Source of the DNA: Sphingoaurantiacus capsulatus
GTDB lineage: Bacteria > Pseudomonadota > Alphaproteobacteria > Sphingomonadales > Sphingomonadaceae
Assembly: GCF_042648405.1 (NCBI RefSeq)
Contig: NZ_JBHRXV010000001.1
Span: 186,001 to 250,000 of the forward strand
Direction: 5' to 3'
Length of the DNA: 64,000 nucleotides
The notes beneath the pieces were generated by a model. That model worked only from the letters and a program-made list of their open reading frames with translations. It did no database searches and was not told the origin of the DNA. Of the stretch, positions 39,685 through 48,365 are shown piece after piece; position 1 is the first letter of the stretch; each line of letters opens with the position of its first letter. The position numbers and the translations under genes are program-made.

Positions 39685-41514
39685 ATGACCGCGCGGAGGA
39701 GGAAATTGCGTATCGCCACAGGGCGGTTGGGGCGGGTCGCGCTGGGCGCGGCCGCCCTGCTTTTTGCGGGCGTGGCCGCCGCGCAGCCTGCTGCGCCAGC
39801 GCGCAAACCCAACATCGTCATCCTGCTCGCCGATGACTGGGGCTTCACCGACGTCGGCGCGTTCGGCGCCGAATATGCCACCCCCAACCTCGATGCGCTG
39901 GCGAAGGAGGGCGTGCGCTTCTCCAACTTCCACGTCGCCGGCTCCTGCTCGCCGACGCGGTCGATGTTGCAGACCGGGGTGATGAACCACCGCACCGGTC
40001 TGGCCAACATGCCCGAGACCATCCCCGACGAGCATAAGGGCAAGCCCGGCTACGACACGGTGATGAACCACCGGGTGGTGACGATCGGCCAGATGCTGCG
40101 CGCCGCCGGCTATCGCACCTATCTCACCGGCAAATGGCACCTCGGCGGCGATCAGGCCCGCCTGCCGCATTCGCGCGGCTATGACCGCGCCTTCGCACTG
40201 GAGGCATCGGGCGCCGACAATTTCGAGAAGCGACCGATCGAGGCGATGTATTCGACCGCCGATTGGACCGAGAACGGCAAGCCGGCGGACCTGCCCAAGG
40301 ATTATTATTCCTCGCGCTTCGTCGTCGAAAAGGCGATCGACTATATCGAGCGCGACCGGGCGAGCGGCAAACCCTTCCTCGCCTCGATCAACTTCCTCGC
40401 TAATCACATCCCGGTGCAGGCGCCCGACGCCGACATCGCCCGCTATGCCGGCCAGTACCATGAGGGCTGGACGAAGCTGCGCGAGGCCCGCGCCCGCCGC
40501 GCCGCCGCGCTGGGCGTGATGCCGGCGAACACCAGGCTCGTCACCATGCCGACGACGCGCGACTGGGCGACGCTCGACGCCGAGGAGAAGCTGGCGGCGA
40601 TGCGCGTGATGCAGGTCTACGCGGCGATGGCGACCGCGATGGACCGCGAGGTCGGCCGGCTGGTCGCGCATCTGAAGAAGACCGGCGACTATGAGAACAC
40701 CATCTTCATCTTCACGTCGGACAACGGCGCCGAGCCGACCGACCCCTACAACCGCCAGCTGAACCGCGCGCTGCTCGGGCTGCGCTACGACACCTCGACC
40801 GCCAACATCGGCCGCCGCAACAGCTTCAGCGCGATCGGGCCGAGCTGGGCCAGCGCCGCTGCCTCGCCGCTGTCCGGCTACAAGTTCAGCGCCACCGAGG
40901 GCGGGCTTCGCGTGCCGCTGATCGTCGCCTGGCCGGGGCAGGTTCAGGGCGGGCGCATCGCGTCGGCGCTGACCCATGTCACCGACCTCGTCCCGACGAT
41001 CGCCGAGCTGACCGGTACGCCAATGCATGGCGGCCAGTGGGAGGGCCGCGCCGTCGAGCCCGTCACCGGCCGCAGCCTCGCGCCGCTACTGCGCGGCGAG
41101 GCGACAAGCGTGCGCGGCGACGATGCGCCGCTCGGCTATGAGCTCTCGGGCAATGCCGCCCTCTTCCGTGGCGACCACAAGCTGGTGCGCAACCTGCCGC
41201 CGACCGGCGACGGCAAGTGGCGGCTGTTCGATATCGTCCGCGACCCCGGCGAGACGCACGACCTGTCGGCGGAAATGCCCGAGCGGTTCGCCGCGCTGAT
41301 GGCCGACTATCGCGCCTATGCCCGCGCCAACGGCGTGCTCGAGATGCCGGCGGGCTACACCGCCGACAAGCAGATCAACAAATTCTCGATGCGGCAGCAG
41401 GGCGCAAAGCAGATCGGCATCATGGCGGCCTGGGCGGTCGGCGTGATCCTGCTATTCGCGCTGCCCTTCTGGTGGATGCGCCGCCGCCGGCGCCGGGCGC
41501 GCGGGATCAACTAG
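39685..41514 (+). CDS. Arylsulfatase-family enzyme, membrane-anchored
   Basis: 609 residues. N-terminal signal/anchor (LGRVALGAAALLFAGVAAAQ), then PNIVILLADDWGFTDVGAFG (metal Asp pair), the sulfatase signature SCSPTRSMLQTGV with Cys88 to become formylglycine, GKWHLGG (Lys/His) and FTSDNGAEP (metal Asp/Asn). A C-terminal membrane helix (MAAWAVGVILLFALPFWWM) followed by RRRRRRARG anchors it, unusual for periplasmic sulfatases. Cleaves sulfate esters; substrate unknown. The maturation enzyme is encoded convergently right after it, overlapping by 63 nt. Confidence 0.92.
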   Translation: MTARRRKLRIATGRLGRVALGAAALLFAGVAAAQPAAPARKPNIVILLADDWGFTDVGAFGAEYATPNLDALAKEGVRFSNFHVAGSCSPTRSMLQTGVMNHRTGLANMPETIPDEHKGKPGYDTVMNHRVVTIGQMLRAAGYRTYLTGKWHLGGDQARLPHSRGYDRAFALEASGADNFEKRPIEAMYSTADWTENGKPADLPKDYYSSRFVVEKAIDYIERDRASGKPFLASINFLANHIPVQAPDADIARYAGQYHEGWTKLREARARRAAALGVMPANTRLVTMPTTRDWATLDAEEKLAAMRVMQVYAAMATAMDREVGRLVAHLKKTGDYENTIFIFTSDNGAEPTDPYNRQLNRALLGLRYDTSTANIGRRNSFSAIGPSWASAAASPLSGYKFSATEGGLRVPLIVAWPGQVQGGRIASALTHVTDLVPTIAELTGTPMHGGQWEGRAVEPVTGRSLAPLLRGEATSVRGDDAPLGYELSGNAALFRGDHKLVRNLPPTGDGKWRLFDIVRDPGETHDLSAEMPERFAALMADYRAYARANGVLEMPAGYTADKQINKFSMRQQGAKQIGIMAAWAVGVILLFALPFWWMRRRRRRARGIN

Positions 41515-42366
41515 CCGGAAGCCGATATGGTCGGTGCCGAGGCCGCGCTCCTGAAACTGGCGCGCGGCGGGGCGGTAGCGCGCGCAATAATTGGCGGCGC
41601 ACAGAAAGCTGCCGCCCTTGATGACGTTGCGCTCGCTGTCGATGGCGGCGGTCGTCCATTCCCAGACATTGCCGATCAGATCGTGGACGCCGTGCCTGTC
41701 AGCCGGAAAGCAGCCGACGGGCGCGCGACCGACGAAGCCGTCTATGCCGAGATCGCGCGCCGGGAACACGCCCTGATAGAAATTGGCGAGCGGCTTGCCT
41801 GATGCGTCGACGGGCTCGTGGCGGTTGGCGCCGCCGGTGGCCGCCGCCAGTTCCCACTGTTCTTCGCTCGGCAACGCCTTGCCCGCCCACTTCGCGTAGG
41901 CGAGCGCATCCTCATAGCCGATCTGCACCACCGGTTCGCGGCCGGCGACCTCGCTCTGCGGGCCGCTCGGATGCCGCCACTCGGCGCCGACCACCCAGCG
42001 CCACCACGCCGGGTTGGCGGCATCGGGCACGGTGAACACTGCCGAGCCGGGTTTGAGCATCTCGGGCGGCGCGCCGGGCAGTGGCGGCGGGTCACGCTCG
42101 GCCAAGGTCTTGTAGCCGGTGGCCTGCACGAAGGCGGCGAACTCGTCGTTGGTGACTTCGTGCGTCGCCAGCCAGAAACCGGGCAGCGTCACCTCGCGCG
42201 GCGGCCCCTCCTCGGGCAGTTGCGCGTCGCCGCCCATGGTGAAGGTGGCGCCGGAAATCCAGGCGTAGGCGGCCTTGGGCAGTGCCGGGCAGTCGGGCGC
42301 GGCCGGTTCCTCCGCCCCGCCACACGCCGCCAGCAGCACGGCGAGCAGCAGCACGCCGCCGCGCAT
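41452..42366 (-). CDS. Formylglycine-generating enzyme (FGE/SUMF1-like) lipoprotein
   Basis: 304 residues. Opens MRGGVLLLAVLLAACGGAEE, a lipobox (LLAAC), so exported and lipidated. FGE-sulfatase domain: TFTMGGDAQLPEEGPPREVTLPGFWLATHEVTNDEFAAFV, LPSEEQWELAAATGG, DLIGNVWEWTTAAID, VIKGGSFLCAANYCARYRPAAR, GTDHIGFRLV. Cys256 and Cys261 correspond to the copper-binding pair of aerobic FGE, so true oxidation of the sulfatase Cys is plausible. Being secreted while sulfatases are usually modified before folding is notable. Starts where the TetR gene ends (one-base overlap). Confidence 0.9.
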   Translation of the reverse strand: MRGGVLLLAVLLAACGGAEEPAAPDCPALPKAAYAWISGATFTMGGDAQLPEEGPPREVTLPGFWLATHEVTNDEFAAFVQATGYKTLAERDPPPLPGAPPEMLKPGSAVFTVPDAANPAWWRWVVGAEWRHPSGPQSEVAGREPVVQIGYEDALAYAKWAGKALPSEEQWELAAATGGANRHEPVDASGKPLANFYQGVFPARDLGIDGFVGRAPVGCFPADRHGVHDLIGNVWEWTTAAIDSERNVIKGGSFLCAANYCARYRPAARQFQERGLGTDHIGFRLVDPARPAPAAAHPPEGQRE

Positions 42367-42962
42367 CAGCCGGGCATCTTCGCGAGCAGCGCCTCGGCCA
42401 TGTGCGACACCACCCGCGCCGCATCCTCCGCCGAGAGATTCTGGTCGCGGCGCAGCGCTCGCCAGGTCTGGAAGGACAGGGTCACGCACAGCGCCTCGAC
42501 GCTGTCGCGCTCCGTCTGCACCGGCACGGGCAGCAGCCGCAGCAGCAGCGCCCGCTCCATCGCCAGCACCTGCTCCTGCTGCGCGGTGAGGAACGGCGAG
42601 CCGTAGCGCTTCACATCGGCGGCGAGGCGGAAGGGCAGCATCGCCTCCAGCACCTTGGCCCGCCGCCCGACCATGTCGCGCACGTTCGCCCGCCAGTCGC
42701 TCGCCGCATAGGGCGCGGCGACGATCGGCATCACCTGTTCCTCGACGCCCGCCGAAATCTCGCGGTACAGCGTGTCCATGTCGTCGAAGTGGCGGAACAC
42801 GGTGCGCTGGCCGACGCCCGCCAGCTCGGCGACGCGCGCCGCGCTCGGCACCAGATCGCCCTGCTCGATCAGCTGACGCATCGCCTCGACGATGCGGCGG
42901 CGGCTCGAATGGCTGCGCGCGTGCCGCCCGTCGACCTTCTCGATATCCGCCACCTGGTTCAT
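42366..42962 (-). CDS. TetR-family transcriptional regulator
   Basis: 198 residues from ATG 42962. HTH at the N-terminus: RRIVEAMRQLIEQGDLVPSAARVAELAGVGQRTVFRHFDDMDTLYREI. The helical ligand domain follows. It is the first gene of an operon with FGE and faces the second sulfatase, with a 26-bp inverted repeat between. It most likely represses the sulfatase/FGE genes until a sulfated or desulfated compound binds. Confidence 0.92.
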   Translation of the reverse strand: MNQVADIEKVDGRHARSHSSRRRIVEAMRQLIEQGDLVPSAARVAELAGVGQRTVFRHFDDMDTLYREISAGVEEQVMPIVAAPYAASDWRANVRDMVGRRAKVLEAMLPFRLAADVKRYGSPFLTAQQEQVLAMERALLLRLLPVPVQTERDSVEALCVTLSFQTWRALRRDQNLSAEDAARVVSHMAEALLAKMPG

Positions 42963-43027
42963 GCTGCATCGCTGACCCGCTTTGCCGCGCGGGTCAAGGC
43001 TGCGACTTGCCACGGGGTGGATATTTT

Positions 43028-43053
43028 GACACAGTTACTGCCATAACTTTGTC
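43028..43053. promoter_or_regulatory. TetR operator candidate between FGE operon and sulfatase
   Basis: GACACAGTTA (43028-43037) and TAACTTTGTC (43044-43053) are complementary at 9 of 10 positions with CTGCCA between; core AGTTA-N6-TAACT. A TTGACA -35 overlaps the left arm at 43026-43031. Confidence 0.65.
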
Positions 43054-43081
43054 GATGCGGTCGGAACAGATCGGTGGGGCG

Positions 43082-44719
43082 ATGAAGAAGCGATGGATGG
43101 CGCTGGGTGCGCTCGTTGTGCTGGCCGGTGCGGGCTATGCCCTTTTCCAGACCCAGAAATATCGGCTGCCGGGGCTGATCCAGGACTGGCGATCGCCGGT
43201 GCAGGACAACCGGCCGATCGCCTGGGTGCCGGGGCCGGCGGCGGCGGCGAGCGGTGATCGCCCGCCGAACATCATCCTGATCGTCGCCGACGACCTCGGC
43301 ATCAACGACATCAGCCTGAACGGCGGCGGTGTCGCCGGCGGCCTCGTGAAGACGCCGAACATCGACGCGCTGGCCACGGCAGGGTTGAACTTCACCACCG
43401 CCTATGCCGCCAACGCCACCTGCTCGCCGTCGCGCGCGGCGATGATGACCGGGCGCTACCCGACGCGCTTCGGCTTCGAGTTCACCGCCGTCCCCGTCGC
43501 CTTCGCCGAGAACCTCGCGCACGGCGGCGACGACCCCGCCGCCCCGCCGGCGATCTTCCACCGCGAACTGATCACCGACGACATCCCTGCCTACCCCGAC
43601 ATGGGGGTGCCGGCGGGCGAAGTGACGATCGCCGAGGCGCTGAAGGGCGCCGGCTATCGAACCTTGCACATCGGCAAATGGCATCTCGGCGAGTCAGAGG
43701 CGCTGCAGCCGCATGCCCAGGGCTTCGACGAAAGCCTCGCCATCCTCGGCGGCGGCGCGATGTTCATGGACGCGAAGGACCCGAACGTCGTCAACGCCAA
43801 GCTGCCGTGGGACGCGATCGACCGCTTCATCTGGGCCAATCTGCGCCACGCCGTTACCTACAATGGCGGCGCACGTTTCCGCCCCAGCGGGCACATGACC
43901 GACTATTTCGCGGACGAGGCAGTGAAGGCGATCCACGCCAACCGCAACCGGCCGTTCTTCATATACCTCGCCTTCAACGCGCCGCACACGCCGCTGCAGG
44001 CGACCAGGGCCGACTATGACGCGCTGCCGCAGATCGCGGACCCGAAGACCCGCGTCTATGGTGCGATGATCGCGCAGCTCGATCGCGGCATCGGCCGGGT
44101 GATGGCGAAGCTGAAAGCGGAAGCCCTCGACGAAAACACCCTGGTGATCTTCACCAGCGACAATGGCGGCGCCTGGTACAATGGCATCGCCGGGCTGAAC
44201 GCGCCCTACCGCGGCTGGAAGGCGACCTTCTTCGAAGGCGGCATCCGCACGCCCTTGTTCATGCGCTGGCCGGCGAAGATTCCCGCCGGATCGCAACGCC
44301 CCGACATGACCGGCCACCTCGACCTGTTCGCCACCATCGCCGGTGCTGCGCGGGCGAAGCTGCCGGCCGACCGCATCATCGACAGCGAGGACGTCCTCGC
44401 CGGCCCGGCGAAGCGCCCCGCGCTGTTCTGGCGGTCGGGGGCCTATCGGGCGGTAAGGGCGGGCGACTGGAAGCTGCAGGTGACCGAGCGGCCGAAACAG
44501 TCGCGCCTCTACAACCTCGCCGCCGACCCGACCGAGCAACGGGACGTGTCCGCCGCCGAACCGGGGAAGGTGGCCGAGCTGCGCCGCATGCTGGCGCGGC
44601 AGAACCAGGGCATGGCCAAACCGATCTGGCCGGGGCTGTTCGAGGGGCCGGTGCGGGTGGACGTGCCGCTGACGACGAAGTGGGAGGATGGGCAGGAGTA
44701 TGTGTACTGGACGAACTAG
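43082..44719 (+). CDS. Second arylsulfatase-family enzyme
   Basis: 545 residues from ATG 43082 (MKKRWMALGALVVLAGAGYA, a signal or anchor). Sulfatase core: PPNIILIVADDLGINDISLNG, TCSPSRAAMMTGRYPTR with Cys114 as formylglycine site, LHIGKWHLGE, FFIYLAFNAPHTPLQA and IFTSDNGGAWYNG. The GRYPTRFGFEF context is that of choline/aryl sulfatases or phosphonate hydrolase relatives. Lies opposite TetR-FGE, so regulated with its maturation enzyme. Not strongly similar to the first sulfatase outside the motifs. Confidence 0.92.
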   Translation: MKKRWMALGALVVLAGAGYALFQTQKYRLPGLIQDWRSPVQDNRPIAWVPGPAAAASGDRPPNIILIVADDLGINDISLNGGGVAGGLVKTPNIDALATAGLNFTTAYAANATCSPSRAAMMTGRYPTRFGFEFTAVPVAFAENLAHGGDDPAAPPAIFHRELITDDIPAYPDMGVPAGEVTIAEALKGAGYRTLHIGKWHLGESEALQPHAQGFDESLAILGGGAMFMDAKDPNVVNAKLPWDAIDRFIWANLRHAVTYNGGARFRPSGHMTDYFADEAVKAIHANRNRPFFIYLAFNAPHTPLQATRADYDALPQIADPKTRVYGAMIAQLDRGIGRVMAKLKAEALDENTLVIFTSDNGGAWYNGIAGLNAPYRGWKATFFEGGIRTPLFMRWPAKIPAGSQRPDMTGHLDLFATIAGAARAKLPADRIIDSEDVLAGPAKRPALFWRSGAYRAVRAGDWKLQVTERPKQSRLYNLAADPTEQRDVSAAEPGKVAELRRMLARQNQGMAKPIWPGLFEGPVRVDVPLTTKWEDGQEYVYWTN

Positions 44720-44744
44720 TTCGCCAGCACCGCCCCTTCCCTTC

Positions 44745-44846
44745 ATCGTCATCCCCGCGAAGGCGGGGATCCAGCCCTCAAGGAATCTGCCAGCTTCGCT
44801 GGCGCCTTTTGTATGGACTGGGCCCCCGCCTTCGCGGGGGTGACGA
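44745..44846. repeat. Inverted pair of palindromic repeats (CCCCGC/GCGGGG arms)
   Basis: GTCATCCCCGCGAAGGCGGG and inverted GCCCCCGCCTTCGCGGGGGT around CTGCCAGCTTCGCTGGCGCC, after the sulfatase. Confidence 0.85.
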
Positions 44847-44881
44847 AAAGTGAGAGATCGACGCCCGCTTTCCCACAGCGC

Positions 44882-45505
44882 ATGCTCCCGCCCATGCAGC
44901 TTGAAGTCTTCTTCGATTGCTCGAGCCCCTGGTCCTACCTCGGGTTCGAGCAGGTGCAGCCGCTCGGCGCCGAACTCGGGCTTGAGCTGATCTGGCGCCC
45001 GGTCCTCGTCGGCGGCATCTTCAATGCGGTCAATTCGAGCGTCTATCACATCCGCGAGAACGTGCCGGCGAAGCTCGCCTACATGGCGAAGGACCTGCGC
45101 GACTGGAGCCGCATCACCGGCATCGCCATCAACCCGCGCCCGTCGATCTTCCCGGTGAACAGCGCCGCCGCGATGCGCGCCTGCCTGCTGATGCCCGACA
45201 GCGCGTCGCTGGTGGCGACCGCCCGCGCGCTGTTCGAGGCCTATTGGCGTGACGACCGCGACATCGGCGACCGCGCGGTGATCGCCAACTGCGTGGCGGC
45301 AACCGGCGCCGACCCCGCCCTCCTCGCCCGTCTCGACGACCCCGCCGTCAAGGACCAGCTCCGCACCAACACCGCCGAGGCGGTGGCGCGCGGCAGCTTC
45401 GGCGTGCCGACCTTTTTCCTCAACCGCGACGACATGTATTTCGGCGTCGACCGCCTGCCCAACCTCCGCCACGCGGCGACTCAGGGGGAACGCGACGCCA
45501 CCTGA
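44882..45505 (+). CDS. 2-hydroxychromene-2-carboxylate isomerase/DsbA-fold protein
   Basis: 207 residues from ATG 44882; ATG 44894 (MQLEVFFD) is as likely. Thioredoxin-like fold with VFFDCSSPWSYLGFEQ (catalytic Ser in SSPWSY, glutathione-type) and FGVPTFFLNRDDMYFGVDRL near the end, matching the kappa-class GST / HCCA isomerase family. In aromatic pathways the enzyme isomerises 2-hydroxychromene-2-carboxylate in naphthalene breakdown, but many members have other roles. The repeat fills the gap to the sulfatase, so probably its own promoter. Confidence 0.88.
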   Translation: MLPPMQLEVFFDCSSPWSYLGFEQVQPLGAELGLELIWRPVLVGGIFNAVNSSVYHIRENVPAKLAYMAKDLRDWSRITGIAINPRPSIFPVNSAAAMRACLLMPDSASLVATARALFEAYWRDDRDIGDRAVIANCVAATGADPALLARLDDPAVKDQLRTNTAEAVARGSFGVPTFFLNRDDMYFGVDRLPNLRHAATQGERDAT

Positions 45506-45576
45506 CAAAGAGCGGCGGGGCCCGGCGCGACCGGGAGGGGGATGGCGCGCCGGGTTACCCGCCAGTGGGGAGTGGG

Positions 45577-45846
45577 TTAGCGTCGGAGATCGCGGGCGAG
45601 CCAGAGCCCCGCGCCGATGGCCGCCAGCGCGCCGATCGCCTTCAGCAGCGTGAGCAGATCGCTCCACAGCGGCGACCCAAAGCCGCTGTTGCCCCCGTTG
45701 CCGCCCCCGAACAGGAAGGCGAACCACACGCCGGCGACCACCAGCGACGCCGCGACGAGCAGCAACTGGATCAGCCGCTGCTGGGCAGGAGGACCGATGT
45801 CGTCGCCCGATGACGCCCGCTGGTCATGATGAGACGCAATCGACAT
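45577..45846 (-). CDS. Small two-helix membrane protein
   Basis: 89 residues from ATG 45846 with GGGAG 8 nt before it. Cytoplasmic start (SIASHHDQRASSGDDIGPPAQQ), helix LIQLLLVAASLVVAGVWFAFLF, a Gly/Asn loop (GGGNGGNSGFGSPLW), helix LLTLLKAIGALAAIGAGLWLA and a basic end DLRR. Looks like a small envelope protein; not recognised. Confidence 0.65.
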   Translation of the reverse strand: MSIASHHDQRASSGDDIGPPAQQRLIQLLLVAASLVVAGVWFAFLFGGGNGGNSGFGSPLWSDLLTLLKAIGALAAIGAGLWLARDLRR

Positions 45847-45991
45847 CGGCGCTGCTCCCACAGTTGGCGCCGCTCCGCCGGTCAGGACGGCGGGGCGGCA
45901 GTTGGTTGCAGAAGGTCGTGGTGCCGATCGTCGGCAGCCGCCGGCTTCTGCTTGCGCTCTCTGGGTAGGCGGGGGCGGAACGAGCGTCCGT

Positions 45992-46017
45992 GACGGGCGT
46001 CACGCCCGTCGATTTTT
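45992..46017 (+). terminator. Terminator-like hairpin upstream of the TIR operon
   Basis: GACGGGCG (45992-45999) and CGCCCGTC (46003-46010) form an 8-bp stem with a TCA loop, followed by GATTTTT. It lies 70 nt before the TIR gene on the same strand and may end readthrough or act as an attenuator. The rest of the 240-nt gap holds nothing recognised. Confidence 0.6.
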
Positions 46018-46087
46018 CGCCTTTTCTGGATTCCGCCCCCCGCCTGCGGTACGCTCCGCACCGTCAAGCTGAACGTCAGGGGGTGAC

Positions 46088-47650
46088 GTGGTGGCGCGGG
46101 GGGAGGCTTCGGAAGCGGCAGTGGCGCGCGCCCCGTTCCGGGCGTTCGTCAGCTACAGCCATGCCGACGCCGCCGTCGCCCGCCGCCTGCAGAAAAAGCT
46201 CGAAAGCTACCGGGTCCCGCGCCGCCTGCGCGACCGGGTCAGCACGCTGGGCGTCGGCGGTCAGGTCGGCCCCGTCTTCCGCGACCGCGAGGATCTGTCG
46301 GCCAGCGAGGATCTGAGCGCGGCGGTGAAGGATGCGCTGGCGCGTTCGCAGGCGCTGATCGTCATCTGCTCGCCCAGCGGCGCCACCTCGCACTGGGTGG
46401 CGCGCGAGATCGAGCTGTTCCGCGCGCTCCACCCCGACCGGCCGGTGCTGTGCGCGCTGGTCGAGGGCAGCCCGGACGACGCCTTCCCCGAACCGCTGCG
46501 CCGCGGCGGTGCCGAGCCGCTCGCCGCCGATTTCCGGCGGGCCGGCGACGGCTGGAACCTCGCCTTCCTGAAAGTGGTCGCCGGCATTCTCGCCATCCCG
46601 CTCGACGAGCTGATCCAGCGCGAGGGGCAGCGGCGGCAGCAGCGCGTGATGGCGGTCACGGCGGGCAGCGTCGCGGTAATGCTAATCCTCGCCGCGATGA
46701 CGATCGTCGCCCTCACCGCCCGCGCCGAAGCGGAACGCCAGCGCGGCCAGGCCGAGGCGCTGATCGAATATATGCTGACCGACCTGCGCACCGAGCTGAA
46801 GGCGGTCGGGCGGCTGCAGGTGATGAACGACGTCAACCGGCGGGCCATGGTCTATTATGCCGGGCAGGAGGTCGGCACCCTCCCCGACGACAGCCTGCAG
46901 CGCCGCGCCCGCGTGCTCGGCGTGATGGGCGAGGATGCCGAGAACGGCGGCAACCTCCCGGTCGCGCGCAGCCGCTATCTGGCGCTCTACCACACCACCG
47001 AGGCGCTGCTGGCGAAGGCGCCCGCCGCGCCGGCGCGCCTCTTTGCCCACGCGCAGAGCGAGAACCGCCTCGCCCTCCTCGCCATCAACGACGGCCGGCT
47101 CGACGAGGCGCTGGAGCGGCTGGCGCGGGTGCGCGCGGCGCTGACCGCCACCGCCCACTGGGGCGCCGCGCGCGGCGACTGGCTGCGCCTCTCCGCCTTC
47201 GCGCATGGCAACAGCTGCGCCACCCGGCTGAAGCAGGGGATCAGCGACGCCGCCACCCGCGACGGCTGCCGCGCCGCCATCGACTTCACCGAGCGGCTGC
47301 TGGCGCTGCACCCCGGCGACGCGGCGGCGTCCTACGACCTCGTCTTCCACTATATGTGGCTGGCCGAAGCCGAGATCGCCGCGGGGCGAATCGAGGCCGC
47401 CCGCCCCGCTCAGCAGCAGTATCTGGCGCTGATGCAGCGGCTCGTCGCGCGCGACCCGGACAATATGCTGTGGCGCGAGCAGCAGATGGAGCTCTACGTC
47501 CGCCACGCCGACCTGCTGCGCGAACAGGGCGACAGCGCCGCCGCCGCGCGCTTCCGCGCCGAAGCGCGCGCGGTCAACCAGCGCCTCATCGCCCGCGACC
47601 CCGACAATGCCGTCTGGGCGCGCTACGAAAAACGTCTTCAGTCACGCTAA
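46088..47650 (+). CDS. TIR-domain protein with membrane helix and TPR-like C-terminus
   Basis: 520 residues from GTG 46088 (GGGGG just before). TIR domain at 17-150: RAFVSYSHADAAVARRLQKKL, BB-loop-like FRDREDLSAS (64-73) and CSPSGATSHWVAREIELF, where Trp103 and Glu107 occupy the W...E positions of NADase TIRs. REGQRRQQR precedes a membrane helix at about 187-209 (VMAVTAGSVAVMLILAAMTI), so TIR is cytoplasmic and the rest periplasmic. The remainder is helical repeats (ARVLGVMGEDAENGGNLPVARSRYLALYHT, HADLLREQGDSAAAARFRAEARAV). First gene of a three-gene unit. Confidence 0.88.
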   Translation: MVARGEASEAAVARAPFRAFVSYSHADAAVARRLQKKLESYRVPRRLRDRVSTLGVGGQVGPVFRDREDLSASEDLSAAVKDALARSQALIVICSPSGATSHWVAREIELFRALHPDRPVLCALVEGSPDDAFPEPLRRGGAEPLAADFRRAGDGWNLAFLKVVAGILAIPLDELIQREGQRRQQRVMAVTAGSVAVMLILAAMTIVALTARAEAERQRGQAEALIEYMLTDLRTELKAVGRLQVMNDVNRRAMVYYAGQEVGTLPDDSLQRRARVLGVMGEDAENGGNLPVARSRYLALYHTTEALLAKAPAAPARLFAHAQSENRLALLAINDGRLDEALERLARVRAALTATAHWGAARGDWLRLSAFAHGNSCATRLKQGISDAATRDGCRAAIDFTERLLALHPGDAAASYDLVFHYMWLAEAEIAAGRIEAARPAQQQYLALMQRLVARDPDNMLWREQQMELYVRHADLLREQGDSAAAARFRAEARAVNQRLIARDPDNAVWARYEKRLQSR

Positions 47651-47660
47651 AAAGGGGGAC

Positions 47661-48332
47661 ATGCCGATGTCGGAGAAAGTCAGCGATATCTCGTTCTTCG
47701 AAATCATCGCCAATGAGGAGCAGCGGGCCGTCTACGGCAAGGCGGTCAAGGTGGCCGCCGGCAGCCGGTCGTACCGCGAGGTGATCGACGCCGCGGCGCA
47801 GGCGACCCGCCTGCCCGACGACGGCGACGGCATTTCGTTCGAGCCGGGGCCGGGGCCCGAACGCGCGCTGGACATCGTCGAGACGCGCCGCACCGGCAGC
47901 TTCGCCTATGCCTTCCGCCTCAACGCCACGCTGCGCGGCGAGCGGCGGCTGAAGTTCGACCCCGCCGCGCCGATCGTGGTGCTGCCGCACCATTCGGCGG
48001 ACGACGCCGCGCCCTTCATCACCGCCGCCGCCTCGCACAGCGGCGAGAATGACGGCTGGGCCTCCTTCGTCTGCGACGTGGGGGCCGCGCGCAGTTCGAA
48101 ACTCGCGCAGCGCATCCGCGACGCGGCGGAGAAGGCGCAGAAAGACGCGCCGGGCGCACTCCATCATCCGGTGCCGTGGCTCTGCGTCGCTTTCCGCCTC
48201 AACGTCATCGATCCCGTCCTCGGCGCCGCCCCCTGGGTGATGCCGACCGAGCAGGACGACGACCATGGCGCGATCCTCACCCACGGCGGCGTGCATCCAC
48301 CCGACGTATCGTTCGTCCGCATTCGCCTCTAG
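47661..48332 (+). CDS. Unknown protein, second gene of the TIR operon
   Basis: 223 residues from ATG 47661 (AAGGGGG before; ATG 47667 also possible), 10 nt after the TIR stop. No signal peptide or membrane helix. Pieces such as LDIVETRRTGSFAYAFRLNATLRGERRLKF, PIVVLPHHSADDAAPFITAAASH and VPWLCVAFRLNVIDPVLGAAPWVMPTEQDDDHGAIL suggest a beta-rich soluble protein. Not recognised. By position it may be the effector or an adaptor of the TIR/SLOG-like pair. Confidence 0.75.
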   Translation: MPMSEKVSDISFFEIIANEEQRAVYGKAVKVAAGSRSYREVIDAAAQATRLPDDGDGISFEPGPGPERALDIVETRRTGSFAYAFRLNATLRGERRLKFDPAAPIVVLPHHSADDAAPFITAAASHSGENDGWASFVCDVGAARSSKLAQRIRDAAEKAQKDAPGALHHPVPWLCVAFRLNVIDPVLGAAPWVMPTEQDDDHGAILTHGGVHPPDVSFVRIRL

Positions 48333-48365
48333 ACTGCGCCCGATCACCGGAGCAGACCTTCGATC

